NCBI GenBank assembly: GCA_019310385.1
Contig: JAFDEK010000032.1
Coordinates: 1 to 36,040 of the forward strand
DNA length: 36,040 nucleotides
Source: Deltaproteobacteria bacterium
Lineage (GTDB): Bacteria > Myxococcota_A > UBA9160 > UBA4427
Direction: 5' to 3'
Shown here: positions 8,817-17,138 of the stretch, piece after piece
How positions within the stretch are numbered: the stretch's first letter is position 1
How the letters are laid out: every line of letters starts with the position of its first letter
Made by a program: the position numbers and the translations under genes
Notes under the pieces: model-generated
Told to the model about the DNA's origin: nothing
What the model saw: the letters and a program-made list of their open reading frames with translations, nothing else
Database searches by the model: none

Positions 8817-9245
8817 ATGATCCAGGTATCGGTGAGCGGCGAGATCTCGGCGCCCGTGGACGCACTCTGGAAGGTCATTGCCGACTTCGGCGCGGTGGGC
8901 TGGATGCAGGGCATCGATCGCGTCGAGGTGACGGGCGAAGGAGTCGGAATGGTGCGGGCGATCTACGCCGGTGGCGGCGACACGCCCGTCCTCGAGGAGC
9001 TCGAATCCCTGGACGAGGACGCGAGGCGCCTCGGCTACACGATCCCCAAGAATAACCCCATGCCCGTGTCGAGCTACCGCGCCGCAATCACTGCGGTGGA
9101 TCTCGGCGGAGGCAAGAGCCGCCTCGACTGGGCCGCGAGCTTCGATCCCGCTCCGGGCGCGGAGGAGGCCGCGGCCAAGGCCACTGTCGAGGGCATGTAC
9201 GGCGTGCTCATCGGCTGGGTGAAGGCGGAGGTCGAAGGCGGCTGA
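8817..9245 (+). CDS. SRPBCC family protein (START/Bet v1-like ligand-binding fold)
   Basis: Small cytosolic protein of 142 residues with the START/Bet v1-like pattern: a first strand ending EISAPVDALWKVIADFGAVGWMQGI, a Gly-rich turn with GVGMVRAIYAGG, the LEELESLDEDARRLGY strand pair, a central SSYRAAITAVDLGGGKSRLDWAASF block and a long C-terminal helix. It resembles polyketide cyclase/dehydrase-type SRPBCC proteins that hold a hydrophobic ligand. The ATG at 8817 follows AGGAGAGGGAAG; the frame extends upstream without homology. The DUF1214 gene starts 4 bp after its stop, so the two are almost surely one transcript. Ligand and reaction are unknown. Confidence 0.82.
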   Translation: MIQVSVSGEISAPVDALWKVIADFGAVGWMQGIDRVEVTGEGVGMVRAIYAGGGDTPVLEELESLDEDARRLGYTIPKNNPMPVSSYRAAITAVDLGGGKSRLDWAASFDPAPGAEEAAAKATVEGMYGVLIGWVKAEVEGG

Positions 9246-9249
9246 GCGG

Positions 9250-10335
9250 ATGGCCAATGCCCCCGAGCAGCGCATCCTCGACGGCAGCAGCTGGAGAGAG
9301 TTCTGTCGCGCCCTCGAGCGCGCCGGCGACGTCATCCTGCGCGACGCATCTCCGATGGACCCATTCGATCGCGCCGAAGGCTTCCGCTACCTGAGCCGTC
9401 TGACCCGCGTCGCCCTCGAGTCCTACATCGAGTTCGCGGATCCCCTGGCGCCGGCCTTCCGGCGCCCCTCCCACGAGACAGTCAAGATCGGGGCCGACAA
9501 CCCGGACATCCACTACCAGAGCGCCGCCATCAGCGGCAACCATGAATACGTCATTCGCGGTGTGCGCAACACGGTGCACTACCTGGGCTTCGGGACCTAC
9601 GTGGGGAGCTACGGTTCCGGCGGTGCCATGGGGCAGAGCGGCTACCTCGAAGCCGCCGACCTGGACATCGACGCCGATGGTCGCTTCGAGATCAGGGTGA
9701 GCTGCGAGGAGCAGCCCGGGCGCAATTGGCTCCCCATGCAGCCCGAAACTGCGTCGCTCATCGTCCGACAGACCTACCAGGACCGCAAGAGCGAGCGCAT
9801 CGCCGACCTCGAGATCGAACGCGTCGGCGGCGAAGAGAGGCCCCGCCCCATCACGGCGGCCTTCGTCGACCAGGGCCTGGCAGCGGCCGCCACCTACGTG
9901 AACGGCACCGCGGCGCTCTTCGCCGACTGGGCCGAGGCCTTCGCGAAGCATCCCAACGAGCTGCGTCCCCTCGACCCCGCCGTCGCGGCCGCCGCCCACG
10001 GCGATCCCAACATCTTCTACTACCACGGATACTGGGAGCTGCAGCCGGGCGAGGCCCTCCTGGTCGAGGTGAAGCCGCCGGCCTGCGACTACTGGAACTT
10101 CCAGGTGAACAACTACTGGATGGAGTCACTCGATTACCGCTTTCACCACATCGACGTGAATCACCACGGCGCCCGCTACGAGGACGACGGGTCGCTGAAG
10201 ATCGTCCTCGCCGAGCGCGACCCCGGCTTCGGCAACTGGCTCGAGACGGCCGGCCACCGGCGCGGCACCATGTGCCTGCGCTGGATTCGCGCCGAGGCCC
10301 ACCCGCAGCCCGAGTCGGGGGTCATCTCCCCCTAG
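9250..10335 (+). CDS. DUF1214 domain-containing protein
   Basis: A 361-residue protein without signal peptide. It has an alpha-helical N-terminal part (SSWREFCRALERAGDVIL) and then a beta-rich domain with the pattern of DUF1214 proteins: EYVIRGVRNTVHYLGFGTYVG, a strand DGRFEIRVS followed by PGRNWLPM near 155-159, and a C-terminal block in which PACDYWNFQVNNYWMESLDY is followed by the final RRGTMCLRW strand. The function of this family is not established. The ATG at 9250 comes 4 bp after the SRPBCC stop. The SRPBCC partner, which should bind a small hydrophobic molecule, suggests a lipid or steroid-like substrate, but that is inference. The domain call is from remembered patterns, hence the moderate score. 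Confidence 0.75.
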   Translation: MANAPEQRILDGSSWREFCRALERAGDVILRDASPMDPFDRAEGFRYLSRLTRVALESYIEFADPLAPAFRRPSHETVKIGADNPDIHYQSAAISGNHEYVIRGVRNTVHYLGFGTYVGSYGSGGAMGQSGYLEAADLDIDADGRFEIRVSCEEQPGRNWLPMQPETASLIVRQTYQDRKSERIADLEIERVGGEERPRPITAAFVDQGLAAAATYVNGTAALFADWAEAFAKHPNELRPLDPAVAAAAHGDPNIFYYHGYWELQPGEALLVEVKPPACDYWNFQVNNYWMESLDYRFHHIDVNHHGARYEDDGSLKIVLAERDPGFGNWLETAGHRRGTMCLRWIRAEAHPQPESGVISP

Positions 10336-10339
10336 CTGG

Positions 10340-10534
10340 GTTCGGAACGACGAGACTCTCGAATCCAAAGATGGAACCGGCGCACCGCCGCCGCCCGAAG
10401 TCCCGTTGGCCGGGGAGCCCACGCGGATCGCGATCGCCCTGCTCCTCCTCGCAACGGCCACCTGGCTCCTGCACCGGAGGAGCGCGGAGCGCGCCGGTAC
10501 TCGCGCGCGCCGAGGCCGAGCTGCGCTGCCTTGA
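10340..10534 (+). other. Possible membrane-tail coding remnant after the DUF1214 gene
   Basis: In the frame that is +1 relative to the DUF1214 gene, this stretch reads as a short acidic segment, a proline run (PPPPEVP), a hydrophobic helix IAIALLLLATATWLL and then an arginine-rich end, stopping at 10532-10534. That is the layout of a C-terminal membrane anchor. There is no ATG or GTG in frame and no ribosome site; a TTG lies just before the helix. It may be a decayed gene end, a tail reachable only by frameshift, or chance. The rest of the 231-bp gap to the NudC stop at 10567 shows nothing else. Confidence 0.2.
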
Positions 10535-10566
10535 TGCGCAGCGCCGAATCGCCGGAGAGCCCGGCC

Positions 10567-11493
10567 CTAGACGCCCTCGACGTCGCCCTCGCCCTCGACG
10601 AAGGCGCGAATGAGATGGTGGGCCACCGCGAGAGCGGGAGGCACCATCACCCCGCCCCGCCCCTCGAGTGCGTCGCGCAGCTCGTCGCGATGGAACCAGC
10701 GGGCCGCCTTCAGCTCTTCCTCGTCGACGGTGATCGCCTCGCTCAGCCCCTCGGCGAGGCAGCCGATCATCAACGAGGAGGGAAAGGGCCAAGGCTGGGA
10801 GACGAGGTAGCGCACCGCTCCGACCTCCACGCCGGTTTCTTCGGCGACTTCCCGGCGCACCGCCTCTTCGATGCTCTCGCCCGGCTCGATGAAGCCCGCC
10901 AGGGCGGTGTACATCTCGATGGGGAGGTTCGCGGGCCGGCCCAGCAGGCAGCGATCTTCCTTTATCACCGCCGCGATCGCCACGGGATCCGTGCGCGGAA
11001 AGTGCTCGGCGCCGCAGTCGCTGCAGATCCGGTTGGCGCCGCCGGCTCGCGGCCGGGTCGGCTCACCGCAGACCGAGCAGCGCGAGTGCCGGATGTGCCA
11101 AGCCAGCATGGAGCGAGCGTGGGCCGCGGTACCGGTCTCGGCGCGCGGGAGCGCCATGGCGACGGCGCGCAGATCTTCGAAGGCCGCCGCGCCCTCGAGG
11201 CCGAGCGCTTCCACGGGCTCCGGCAGGGACGAGACATCTACCGCAAAGTGCGCGACGCCATCGTGGGTTCCGAGCAGAAGCGGCTCCGGCGCGGGCTTCA
11301 CTGAGTCGAGCAGGCTCGACCGCGCCCACGCGAGCTTGCGCTCGTCGCCGACCTCTACCAGGGGCTGCAGTCGCCAGAGGGGCAGGAAGCGGCTGGACTC
11401 GGCGCGCAGCTGCGCTTCGATCCAACCCGCGTCCCGGCGCTCGTTGCTCGCGCGGTCGAGAGGACTCGAGGTGAAGACGATGGAATCCCGCAT
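10567..11493 (-). CDS. nudC: NAD(+) diphosphatase / mRNA NAD-decapping Nudix hydrolase
   Basis: Hydrolyses NADH or NAD+ to NMN(H) and AMP, and in other bacteria removes NAD caps from RNA. All hallmarks are present: a zinc ribbon with Cys139, Cys142, Cys157 and Cys160 followed by HFPRTDP, the Nudix box from Gly200 to Gly225 with REVAEE at 214-219, and the SQPWPFPSS motif at 232-240 that separates NudC from other Nudix enzymes. The N-terminal domain (1-130) is the divergent NudC-like part. Length is 308 residues from the ATG at 11493; a TTG nine bases upstream is an alternative, and neither has a strong ribosome site. The gene starts 26 bp after the RND pump stop and is probably read through from it, although the functions are unrelated. 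Confidence 0.95.
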   Translation of the reverse strand: MRDSIVFTSSPLDRASNERRDAGWIEAQLRAESSRFLPLWRLQPLVEVGDERKLAWARSSLLDSVKPAPEPLLLGTHDGVAHFAVDVSSLPEPVEALGLEGAAAFEDLRAVAMALPRAETGTAAHARSMLAWHIRHSRCSVCGEPTRPRAGGANRICSDCGAEHFPRTDPVAIAAVIKEDRCLLGRPANLPIEMYTALAGFIEPGESIEEAVRREVAEETGVEVGAVRYLVSQPWPFPSSLMIGCLAEGLSEAITVDEEELKAARWFHRDELRDALEGRGGVMVPPALAVAHHLIRAFVEGEGDVEGV

Positions 11494-11519
11494 GGCGTGC
11501 AAGGCTAGCGGGTCGGCTC

Positions 11520-14500
11520 TCAGCCCGCTTCGCTGGGCTGCGCCTCACTCTCGTTGTGTCCCTCGGCCTGGCGCTCTTCCTTCGTCTCGTCGCCACCCAG
11601 ACGCCCCTCGCCGAGACGCTGGAATACCACGAAGAAGACCGGCACGAGCACCACCGCGATGAAGGTCGCGGCCAGCATGCCTCCGAAGACCACCGTACCG
11701 AGGGAGCGGCGGCTGGCCGAGCCCGCGCCGGTGGCGATCACCAGCGGGAGGAAGCCCAGCAGAGAAGAGAAGGCCGTCATCAAGATGGGGCGGAAGCGCA
11801 GCCTCGCGGCCTCGACGGCCGCGTCCAGGATGGCGAGGCCCCGGGCCCGGCGCTCCCGGGCGAACTCCACGATGAGAATGGCGTTCTTGCTCGCCATGGC
11901 GACCAGGAGCACGAGGCCGATCTGCATGTAGACGTCGTTGGCGAGACCACGCAGCGCAACCGCAATGACGGCACCGAGCAGGCCGAGGGGAACCGCGAGG
12001 ATCACCGCTGCCGGGGCCGACCAGCTCTCGTACTGACCGGCCAGGACGAGGAAGACGAGCAGCACCGCCAAGGCAAAGATCACGACCGCCTCGCTGCCCA
12101 CCTTCTTCTCTTGATAGGACATGCCGGTCCACTCGAAGCCCATGGAGAGGGGCAGCTTCGAGTCGGCCATCTGCTCCATGAGGTTCAGGGCCTGGCCCGA
12201 GCTGAAGCCAGCCGCAGCCTCGCCGTTGATGGCCGCCGAGGGATAGAGATTGAAGCGGGTGATGAGCTGGGGGCCGAAGGACTCCGTCACGTGGACGAGG
12301 GTGCCGAGAGGCACCATCTCCCCGCGCTCGTTTCTCACCTCGAGCCTCCGGATATCCCCGCGCTCCTGACGAAAGCGTGAGTCGGCCTGGACGTTGACCT
12401 GGTAGGTGCGACCGAACTTGTTGAAGTCGTTCACGTAGGCGGAGCCCAGGGCCGCCTGCAGGGTGCCGAAGACGTCGTCGAGGCGGACGCCGAGGGTCTT
12501 GGCCTTGGTGCGGTCGATGTCGGCGAAGAGCTGGGGCACCCGGGCGCGGAAGGTCGTGTTGAGAGCCTGCAGCCCGGACTGGGCATTGCCGTCTGCCACC
12601 ATTTCCTGGGCAACCTGCTGCAGCGCATCGAAGCCCACGCTGCCGCGATCCTGGAGCTGCATCTGGAAGCCGCCGCTCACCCCGAGGCCGTTGATGGCCG
12701 GCGGGATGAACGCGAAGATCACGCCCTCCCGAATCTCTTCGAAGCGGCCGCGCAGGTTGGTGAGGATCGCCTCTTGACTGAGCGAGGGGTCGCTGCGCTC
12801 CTCCCACGGGTCCATCACGACGAAGGCCGTGGCGGCGTTGGAGCTGTTCGAGGCGTCGAGGAGCGAGAAGCCGGAGATCGTCACCGCGTCGCTGATGCCC
12901 GGCGTCGCGAGGAAGGCCTCGGTCATGCGCGACGCGACCTCGTCAGTGCGCTGCAGGGAGGCGGCGTCCGGCAGCTGGGCCACGGCGAAGAAGTAGCCGA
13001 GATCCTCGGTGGGGAGAAAGCCGGTGGGCAGGCGCCCGAAGCCATAGACCGCAGCGCCCGTGAGGCCGGCGAAGATCAGCATGGAGAGCGCGACCTGGCG
13101 CACAGCTCGCTGCACGATCGCCACGTAACCCTTCGCTCCGGTGTCGAAGACCCGATTGAAGGCGCCGAAGAAGCCCGTGCGCCGCGTCTGGGAGGGCCGC
13201 AGCAGCAGCGCGGCGAGAGCGGGGCTCAGGGTCAGGGCATTGAGCGAGCTGATCACCGTGGCGGCCGCAATGGTGAGGGCGAACTGCCGATTGAGGCTGC
13301 CCGTGATGCCGCCCATGAAGGCCGCGGGCACGAAGACCGCGAGCAGCACGAGGGTCGTGGCGACGACCGGGCCGGACACCTCTTTCATGGCCTTGAAGGC
13401 GGCCTCCCGCGCCGGGAGCCCCTCCTCGTCGATGAGGCGCGTCACGTTCTCGACCACCACGATGGCGTCGTCCACCACGATCCCGATGGCGAGGACGAGG
13501 CCGAAGAGGGTGGGGAGATTGATCGAGAAGCCGAGCAGGGCCATCACGGCGAAGGTCCCGATGAGGGAGACCGGGATCGTCACGGCGGGAATCAGGGTCG
13601 CGCGCCAGTCCTGCAAGAAGACGAAGATCGTGGTGAAGACCAGCGCAATGGCGATGAAGAGGGTCTCGTAGACCTCCGCGATGGAAGCCTCCACGGCCTT
13701 GGTGGTGTCGAAGGGGATGCTCCAGTCGAGGCCCTGGGGAAAGCCATCGCCCAGGCGCCCCATGGTCTCGCGTACGCGCTCGGCCACCTGGAGGGCGTTG
13801 GCTCCGGGCAGCTGATAGATGGAGATGGCGGCCGTCGGGCTGCCGTTGAGCTGAGCGGTCTGGCTGTAGATCTGACTACCGAGCTCGACGCGGGCAAGGT
13901 CGCGCACTCGGGTCATGCGCCCCATCTCACCGGTCTTGACGATGATGTCCTCGAACTGCTGCACCTCCTGCAGCCGGCCGAGGGTGTTGATCGCGTACTG
14001 GAAGCTCTGGCCGGCGGGCGCGGGCGGCTGCCCGATCTGGCCGGCCGCCACCTGGACGTTCTGCTCGCGAATGGCCTCGATGACGTCCTGGGTGGTGAGA
14101 CCGCGGGCCTTCAGCTTGTTGGGATCCAGCCAGATCCGCATGCTGTAGTCGCCGCCGCCAAAGACCGTGACGTCGCCGACCCCGTCGACGCGCTTCAGCT
14201 CGTCGATGAGGCGCAGGCTCGCGTAGTTGGTCAGGTAGAGGGAGTCATAGCGCTCGTCGGGGGAGGTCAGGCTGATGAGCAGGACGATGCTCGTCGACTG
14301 CTTCTTCGTGGTGACGCCCTGGCGCTTCACCTCCTCGGGGAGCCGCGCCTGGGCGATGGCGACGCGGTTCTGCACCAGCACCTGGGCCATGTCGAGGTCG
14401 GTCCCCACCTCGAAGGTGACGGTCAGCGCGTAGGTACCGTCGTTGGCGCTGGTGGAGGACATGTAGATCATGCCCTCGACACCGTTCACCTGCTGCTCGA

Positions 14501-14696
14501 TGGGAGCCGCTACGGTGTCGGCCACCACCTGGGCGTTGGCGCCGGGGTAGCTGGTCGAAACCCTCACTGTGGGGGGCGTGATATCGGGGTACTGGGCCAC
14601 GGGCAGGACGGGAAGCGTGACCAGCCCGGCAATCACGATCACGATGGCGAGCACCGTCGAGAGAATGGGCCGCTCGATGAAGATGCGAGAGATCAC
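11520..14696 (-). CDS. RND multidrug efflux permease, HAE1 family (AcrB/MexB-like)
   Basis: Inner-membrane proton-driven pump that exports hydrophobic drugs or metabolites. The 1058 residues match AcrB-type pumps. The first helix is at about 10-30, followed by the VAQYPDITPPTVRV porter-domain start (33-46). The proton-relay pair Asp409-Asp410 sits in the TM4 motif GIVVDDAIVVVENV, and the matching Lys near 937 is in MASKNAILIVEF. The C-terminus is acidic and glutamate-rich, past the last helix. The start is GTG at 14696, 6 bp after the stop of the adaptor gene, so the two are co-translated. No TolC-like outer membrane channel gene lies in the window, so the pump must borrow one encoded elsewhere. 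Substrate range is not predictable. Confidence 0.96.
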   Translation of the reverse strand: MISRIFIERPILSTVLAIVIVIAGLVTLPVLPVAQYPDITPPTVRVSTSYPGANAQVVADTVAAPIEQQVNGVEGMIYMSSTSANDGTYALTVTFEVGTDLDMAQVLVQNRVAIAQARLPEEVKRQGVTTKKQSTSIVLLISLTSPDERYDSLYLTNYASLRLIDELKRVDGVGDVTVFGGGDYSMRIWLDPNKLKARGLTTQDVIEAIREQNVQVAAGQIGQPPAPAGQSFQYAINTLGRLQEVQQFEDIIVKTGEMGRMTRVRDLARVELGSQIYSQTAQLNGSPTAAISIYQLPGANALQVAERVRETMGRLGDGFPQGLDWSIPFDTTKAVEASIAEVYETLFIAIALVFTTIFVFLQDWRATLIPAVTIPVSLIGTFAVMALLGFSINLPTLFGLVLAIGIVVDDAIVVVENVTRLIDEEGLPAREAAFKAMKEVSGPVVATTLVLLAVFVPAAFMGGITGSLNRQFALTIAAATVISSLNALTLSPALAALLLRPSQTRRTGFFGAFNRVFDTGAKGYVAIVQRAVRQVALSMLIFAGLTGAAVYGFGRLPTGFLPTEDLGYFFAVAQLPDAASLQRTDEVASRMTEAFLATPGISDAVTISGFSLLDASNSSNAATAFVVMDPWEERSDPSLSQEAILTNLRGRFEEIREGVIFAFIPPAINGLGVSGGFQMQLQDRGSVGFDALQQVAQEMVADGNAQSGLQALNTTFRARVPQLFADIDRTKAKTLGVRLDDVFGTLQAALGSAYVNDFNKFGRTYQVNVQADSRFRQERGDIRRLEVRNERGEMVPLGTLVHVTESFGPQLITRFNLYPSAAINGEAAAGFSSGQALNLMEQMADSKLPLSMGFEWTGMSYQEKKVGSEAVVIFALAVLLVFLVLAGQYESWSAPAAVILAVPLGLLGAVIAVALRGLANDVYMQIGLVLLVAMASKNAILIVEFARERRARGLAILDAAVEAARLRFRPILMTAFSSLLGFLPLVIATGAGSASRRSLGTVVFGGMLAATFIAVVLVPVFFVVFQRLGEGRLGGDETKEERQAEGHNESEAQPSEAG

Positions 14697-14702
14697 AGCG
14701 GG

Positions 14703-15956
14703 CTACCCGCGGCTCGGACTCGAGGGCGATGGGGCGCCGGCGGCCTCCCCGGTCGCGCTCTCGCCTCCCGGGCCGCGCCGCTCCGCCGCGACCTGGGATC
14801 CAGGGCGGGCGCGCTGGAGGCCCTCGACGATCACCCAGTCTTCCGCTTCCAGCCCCTCGTCGATGACGCGCAGACCGTCGATCATGGGGCCGACCGAGAC
14901 CCGGCGGTGCTCGACGACGTCCTCGTCGTTCACGACCAGCACGTAGCGCCCACGCTGATCCGCTCCCAGGGCCCGCTCGGACAGCAGGATTGCGCCGGGC
15001 TGCTGGCCGATGGGAACACGCACGCGCACGAAGCTGCCGGGCACGATGATCTCGTCCAGCTCGCCCTGGTTGGGGAGGATTCCGCGCACTTCGAAAGTTC
15101 CGGTGTCGGGGTCGACCTCGAGTGCCGTGTAGTCGATCACGCCGTGATGGGGATAGCCTTTCTCGTCCGCGAGGCCGACTTCGACCGGAGTGGGGGGCCT
15201 GTTCTCGAAGTCCTTGCCCGCCGCCGCCCGCCGCCGCTCGCTCATCCTCTGCAGGCCGAGTAGATCGCGCTCGCTCAATTGAAAATAGACATAGAGAGGC
15301 TCGTAACGGACCATGTGGGTGAGGAGCGTGGCCTCCTCGGCACCGACGAGGTTTCCGAGGTCGACGCGGTGCCTCCCCGCCCTCCCCTTGATGGGCGCCT
15401 TCACATGGGCGTAGTCGAGATCGAGCTGGGCCGCGTGGACTTCGGCCTGCGAGGCCGCGACCGCCGCCGCGGCCTTGTCTCGCTTGGCGCGGGACTGGAT
15501 CAGCTTGATTTCGCTCGTTGCCTGCTTCTTGTACATGATGTCGACGCGCTCGAACTCCGTCTGGGTCAGATCGAGCTCCGCCTGGTTGCTGGCCAGATCC
15601 GCCGTGGCGGCCTCGAGGGCTACCTGGAAGGGCTCGGGATCGATGATGAAGAGGAGGTCGCCCGCTTCGAGGTCGTCCCCGGCCTCGTACTCCATGCTGA
15701 GCAGAAAGCCCTTCACCCGTGCGCGTACCTCTACGGACTCGACGGCCCGGGTCGTGCCGGTGTACTCCGCGTAGCGGGTCACGTCCCGCACCACGGGGCG
15801 CTGAGCGGTAACGGCCGGCGGAGGCGGAGGCGCGTACTCATTGGCGCCGCAGCCGAACGAGAGGGCGCCGCAGCCGAATGCGAGGGCGCCGCGGCCAAAT
15901 GCGAAAAGGAGGGCGGGGACCAGCGCGCGAGCTCGAGAGGAGTGATGGCGGCGCAT
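14703..15956 (-). CDS. RND efflux periplasmic adaptor subunit (AcrA/MexA-like lipoprotein)
   Basis: Membrane fusion protein that links the RND pump to an outer membrane channel. The 417-residue form starts at the ATG at 15956, chosen because GAGGA lies about eight bases upstream and because it puts a basic RRHHSSRAR head before the hydrophobic core. Lipobox-like cysteines occur at 29 and 36 (AFGCG and SFGCG); one is probably acylated. The body has the lipoyl halves around VEVRARVKGFL and GDLLFIIDPEPF, a helical hairpin rich in Ala, Gln and Glu (about 110-180), and the beta-barrel segment with PLYVYFQLSERDLLGLQ. The tail carries a Pro/Ser/Gly-rich end. Two of its signal-peptide segments are copies of a 21-bp repeat. 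The gene precedes the pump gene by 6 bp. Confidence 0.94.
   Translation of the reverse strand: MRRHHSSRARALVPALLFAFGRGALAFGCGALSFGCGANEYAPPPPPAVTAQRPVVRDVTRYAEYTGTTRAVESVEVRARVKGFLLSMEYEAGDDLEAGDLLFIIDPEPFQVALEAATADLASNQAELDLTQTEFERVDIMYKKQATSEIKLIQSRAKRDKAAAAVAASQAEVHAAQLDLDYAHVKAPIKGRAGRHRVDLGNLVGAEEATLLTHMVRYEPLYVYFQLSERDLLGLQRMSERRRAAAGKDFENRPPTPVEVGLADEKGYPHHGVIDYTALEVDPDTGTFEVRGILPNQGELDEIIVPGSFVRVRVPIGQQPGAILLSERALGADQRGRYVLVVNDEDVVEHRRVSVGPMIDGLRVIDEGLEAEDWVIVEGLQRARPGSQVAAERRGPGGESATGEAAGAPSPSSPSRG
15843..15905 (-). repeat. Three 21-bp tandem repeats in the adaptor signal peptide
   Basis: Units at 15843-15863, 15864-15884 and 15885-15905 share the core ggcgccgc(a/g)gcc(g/a)aa. The first two differ at very few bases and the third is more diverged. 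Being a multiple of three, each unit adds a seven-residue block of the form FGCGALx to the signal peptide, giving two lipobox-like cysteines and one block in which Cys is replaced by Arg (FGRGALA). Such repeats can change copy number by slippage without breaking the frame. Confidence 0.8.
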
Positions 15957-16044
15957 GAGAGGGTCCTCTGCTCGGCCGAAAAAGCGCGACACTGCCGCGT
16001 CGTTCCGCACCTTACCCCGCAGGCACCGGCAGCGCCAGAACGAG

Positions 16045-16058
16045 CGCCGGGGCCGGCG
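16045..16058. promoter_or_regulatory. GC palindrome abutting the LLM promoter
   Basis: CGCCGG and CCGGCG form perfect 6-bp arms around a GG centre, ending exactly one base before the -35 box of the promoter for the LLM flavoprotein, within the divergent gap to the RND adaptor. It could be a repressor site serving both directions. In GC-rich DNA such palindromes also arise by chance. Confidence 0.3.
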
Positions 16059-16087
16059 TTGAGACGAATCGGTGCATTCGGCATAGT
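16059..16087 (+). promoter_or_regulatory. Sigma70-like promoter for the LLM flavoprotein gene
   Basis: TTGAGA at 16059-16064 matches the -35 consensus at five of six positions. It is followed by an exact 17-bp spacer and CATAGT at 16082-16087, four of six for the -10. The predicted start of transcription leaves a leader of about 48 bases before the ATG at 16142. Confidence 0.5.
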
Positions 16088-16141
16088 TTCGCTCTTCCGA
16101 GAAGTCCGCGACCCCCGTAGCCCGCCGAGAAAGGTCACCCC

Positions 16142-17128
16142 ATGCCCGTAAGCAGCGTCCTGCGTCTCAACATGACCGGCCGCGATCCGGACCCCCAGCG
16201 AGAGGCCGCGCGCTACCGCGCTGCCATCGACATGGCAAAGTGGTGCGACGAGCAGGGCTTCTCGGTGGTCAGCGTGGAGGAGCACCACTGCGCGGAGAAC
16301 GGCTGGCTCCCCTCCCCGCTCACCATGGCGGGCGTGCTCATCGGCTGCACCCGGAACATATCCGTCAACGTCACGGCGCTCCTCGTGACCCTCTACGACC
16401 CGGTTCGCCTGGCCGAAGACATCGCGGTACTCGACCTGGCGAGCCAGGGACGTCTCAGCTTCGTAGCCGGACTCGGATATCGGCCCGTCGAATACCACGC
16501 CATGGACAAGCGCTGGGAAGACCGGGGCCGCCTCATGGACGAAGTCATCGAGACCCTCTTGAAGGCGTGGACGGGGGAGCCCTTCGAGTACAAGGGACAG
16601 ACCATCCGCGTGACCCCGGTCCCCTACTCGCGGCCCCATCCCACCTTCTTCATCGGCGGCATGAGCCGCGCTGCGGCCAGGCGCGCCGCCCGCTTCGGTC
16701 TGCCCTTCTATCCACCCATGAAGATGCCCGAGCTCGAGGCTCTCTATTACGCCGAGCTGGAGAAGCATGGCCAGCAGGGCTTCGTCTACTACCCCGACCA
16801 GGAGAACTCCATGCTCTTCGTCGACGAGGACCCCGAGAGCGCCTGGCACGAGCTCGCCCCCCACTTCCTGCGCGAGACCCAGGAGTACAGCACCTGGAAG
16901 CAGGAGGGCGTCCCCCGTCCCAGCGAGCAGGAGACGCTCACCGTCGAGGACCTGCGCGAGCAGAAGCGCTACGAGATCCTCACCCCCGACGAGTGCGTCG
17001 AACGCATCCGCGGCAAGGGCAACGACTTCATCGGCGTAATGCACCCTCTGGCAGGTGGCGTTCCGGTCGAGCGTGCGTGGCAGATGCTGGAGCTCTACGT
17101 CAGCAAGGTGCTGCCTCGGGTCTCCTGA
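16142..17128 (+). CDS. LLM class flavin-dependent oxidoreductase (luciferase-like)
   Basis: Predicted FMN- or F420-dependent monooxygenase or dehydrogenase of the bacterial luciferase fold, 328 residues. Visible family marks are EEHHCAENGWLPSPLTMAGVLIGCT near 46-70, ALLVTLYDPVRLAEDIAVLDLASQGRLSFVAGLGYRP in the barrel core, and FIGGMSRAAARRAARFGLPFYPP in the second half. The EHH segment and GLGYRP fit F420 or FMN binding members known from actinobacteria and uncultured lineages; the cofactor cannot be decided here. The ATG at 16142 has AAAGGT about seven bases upstream. It stands alone: divergent from the RND adaptor and convergent with the antiporter gene 10 bp away. Substrate unknown. Confidence 0.88.
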   Translation: MPVSSVLRLNMTGRDPDPQREAARYRAAIDMAKWCDEQGFSVVSVEEHHCAENGWLPSPLTMAGVLIGCTRNISVNVTALLVTLYDPVRLAEDIAVLDLASQGRLSFVAGLGYRPVEYHAMDKRWEDRGRLMDEVIETLLKAWTGEPFEYKGQTIRVTPVPYSRPHPTFFIGGMSRAAARRAARFGLPFYPPMKMPELEALYYAELEKHGQQGFVYYPDQENSMLFVDEDPESAWHELAPHFLRETQEYSTWKQEGVPRPSEQETLTVEDLREQKRYEILTPDECVERIRGKGNDFIGVMHPLAGGVPVERAWQMLELYVSKVLPRVS

Positions 17129-17138
17129 TCCTACGACC

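Noticed and set aside
12774-15263. 829-codon open frame on the plus strand opposite the RND pump and adaptor
   Set aside because: It mirrors the minus-strand pump genes, whose domains and motifs are complete. The product is rich in Gly, Arg, Glu and His without any recognisable domain, as expected when GC-rich third positions remove stops from the antisense frame.
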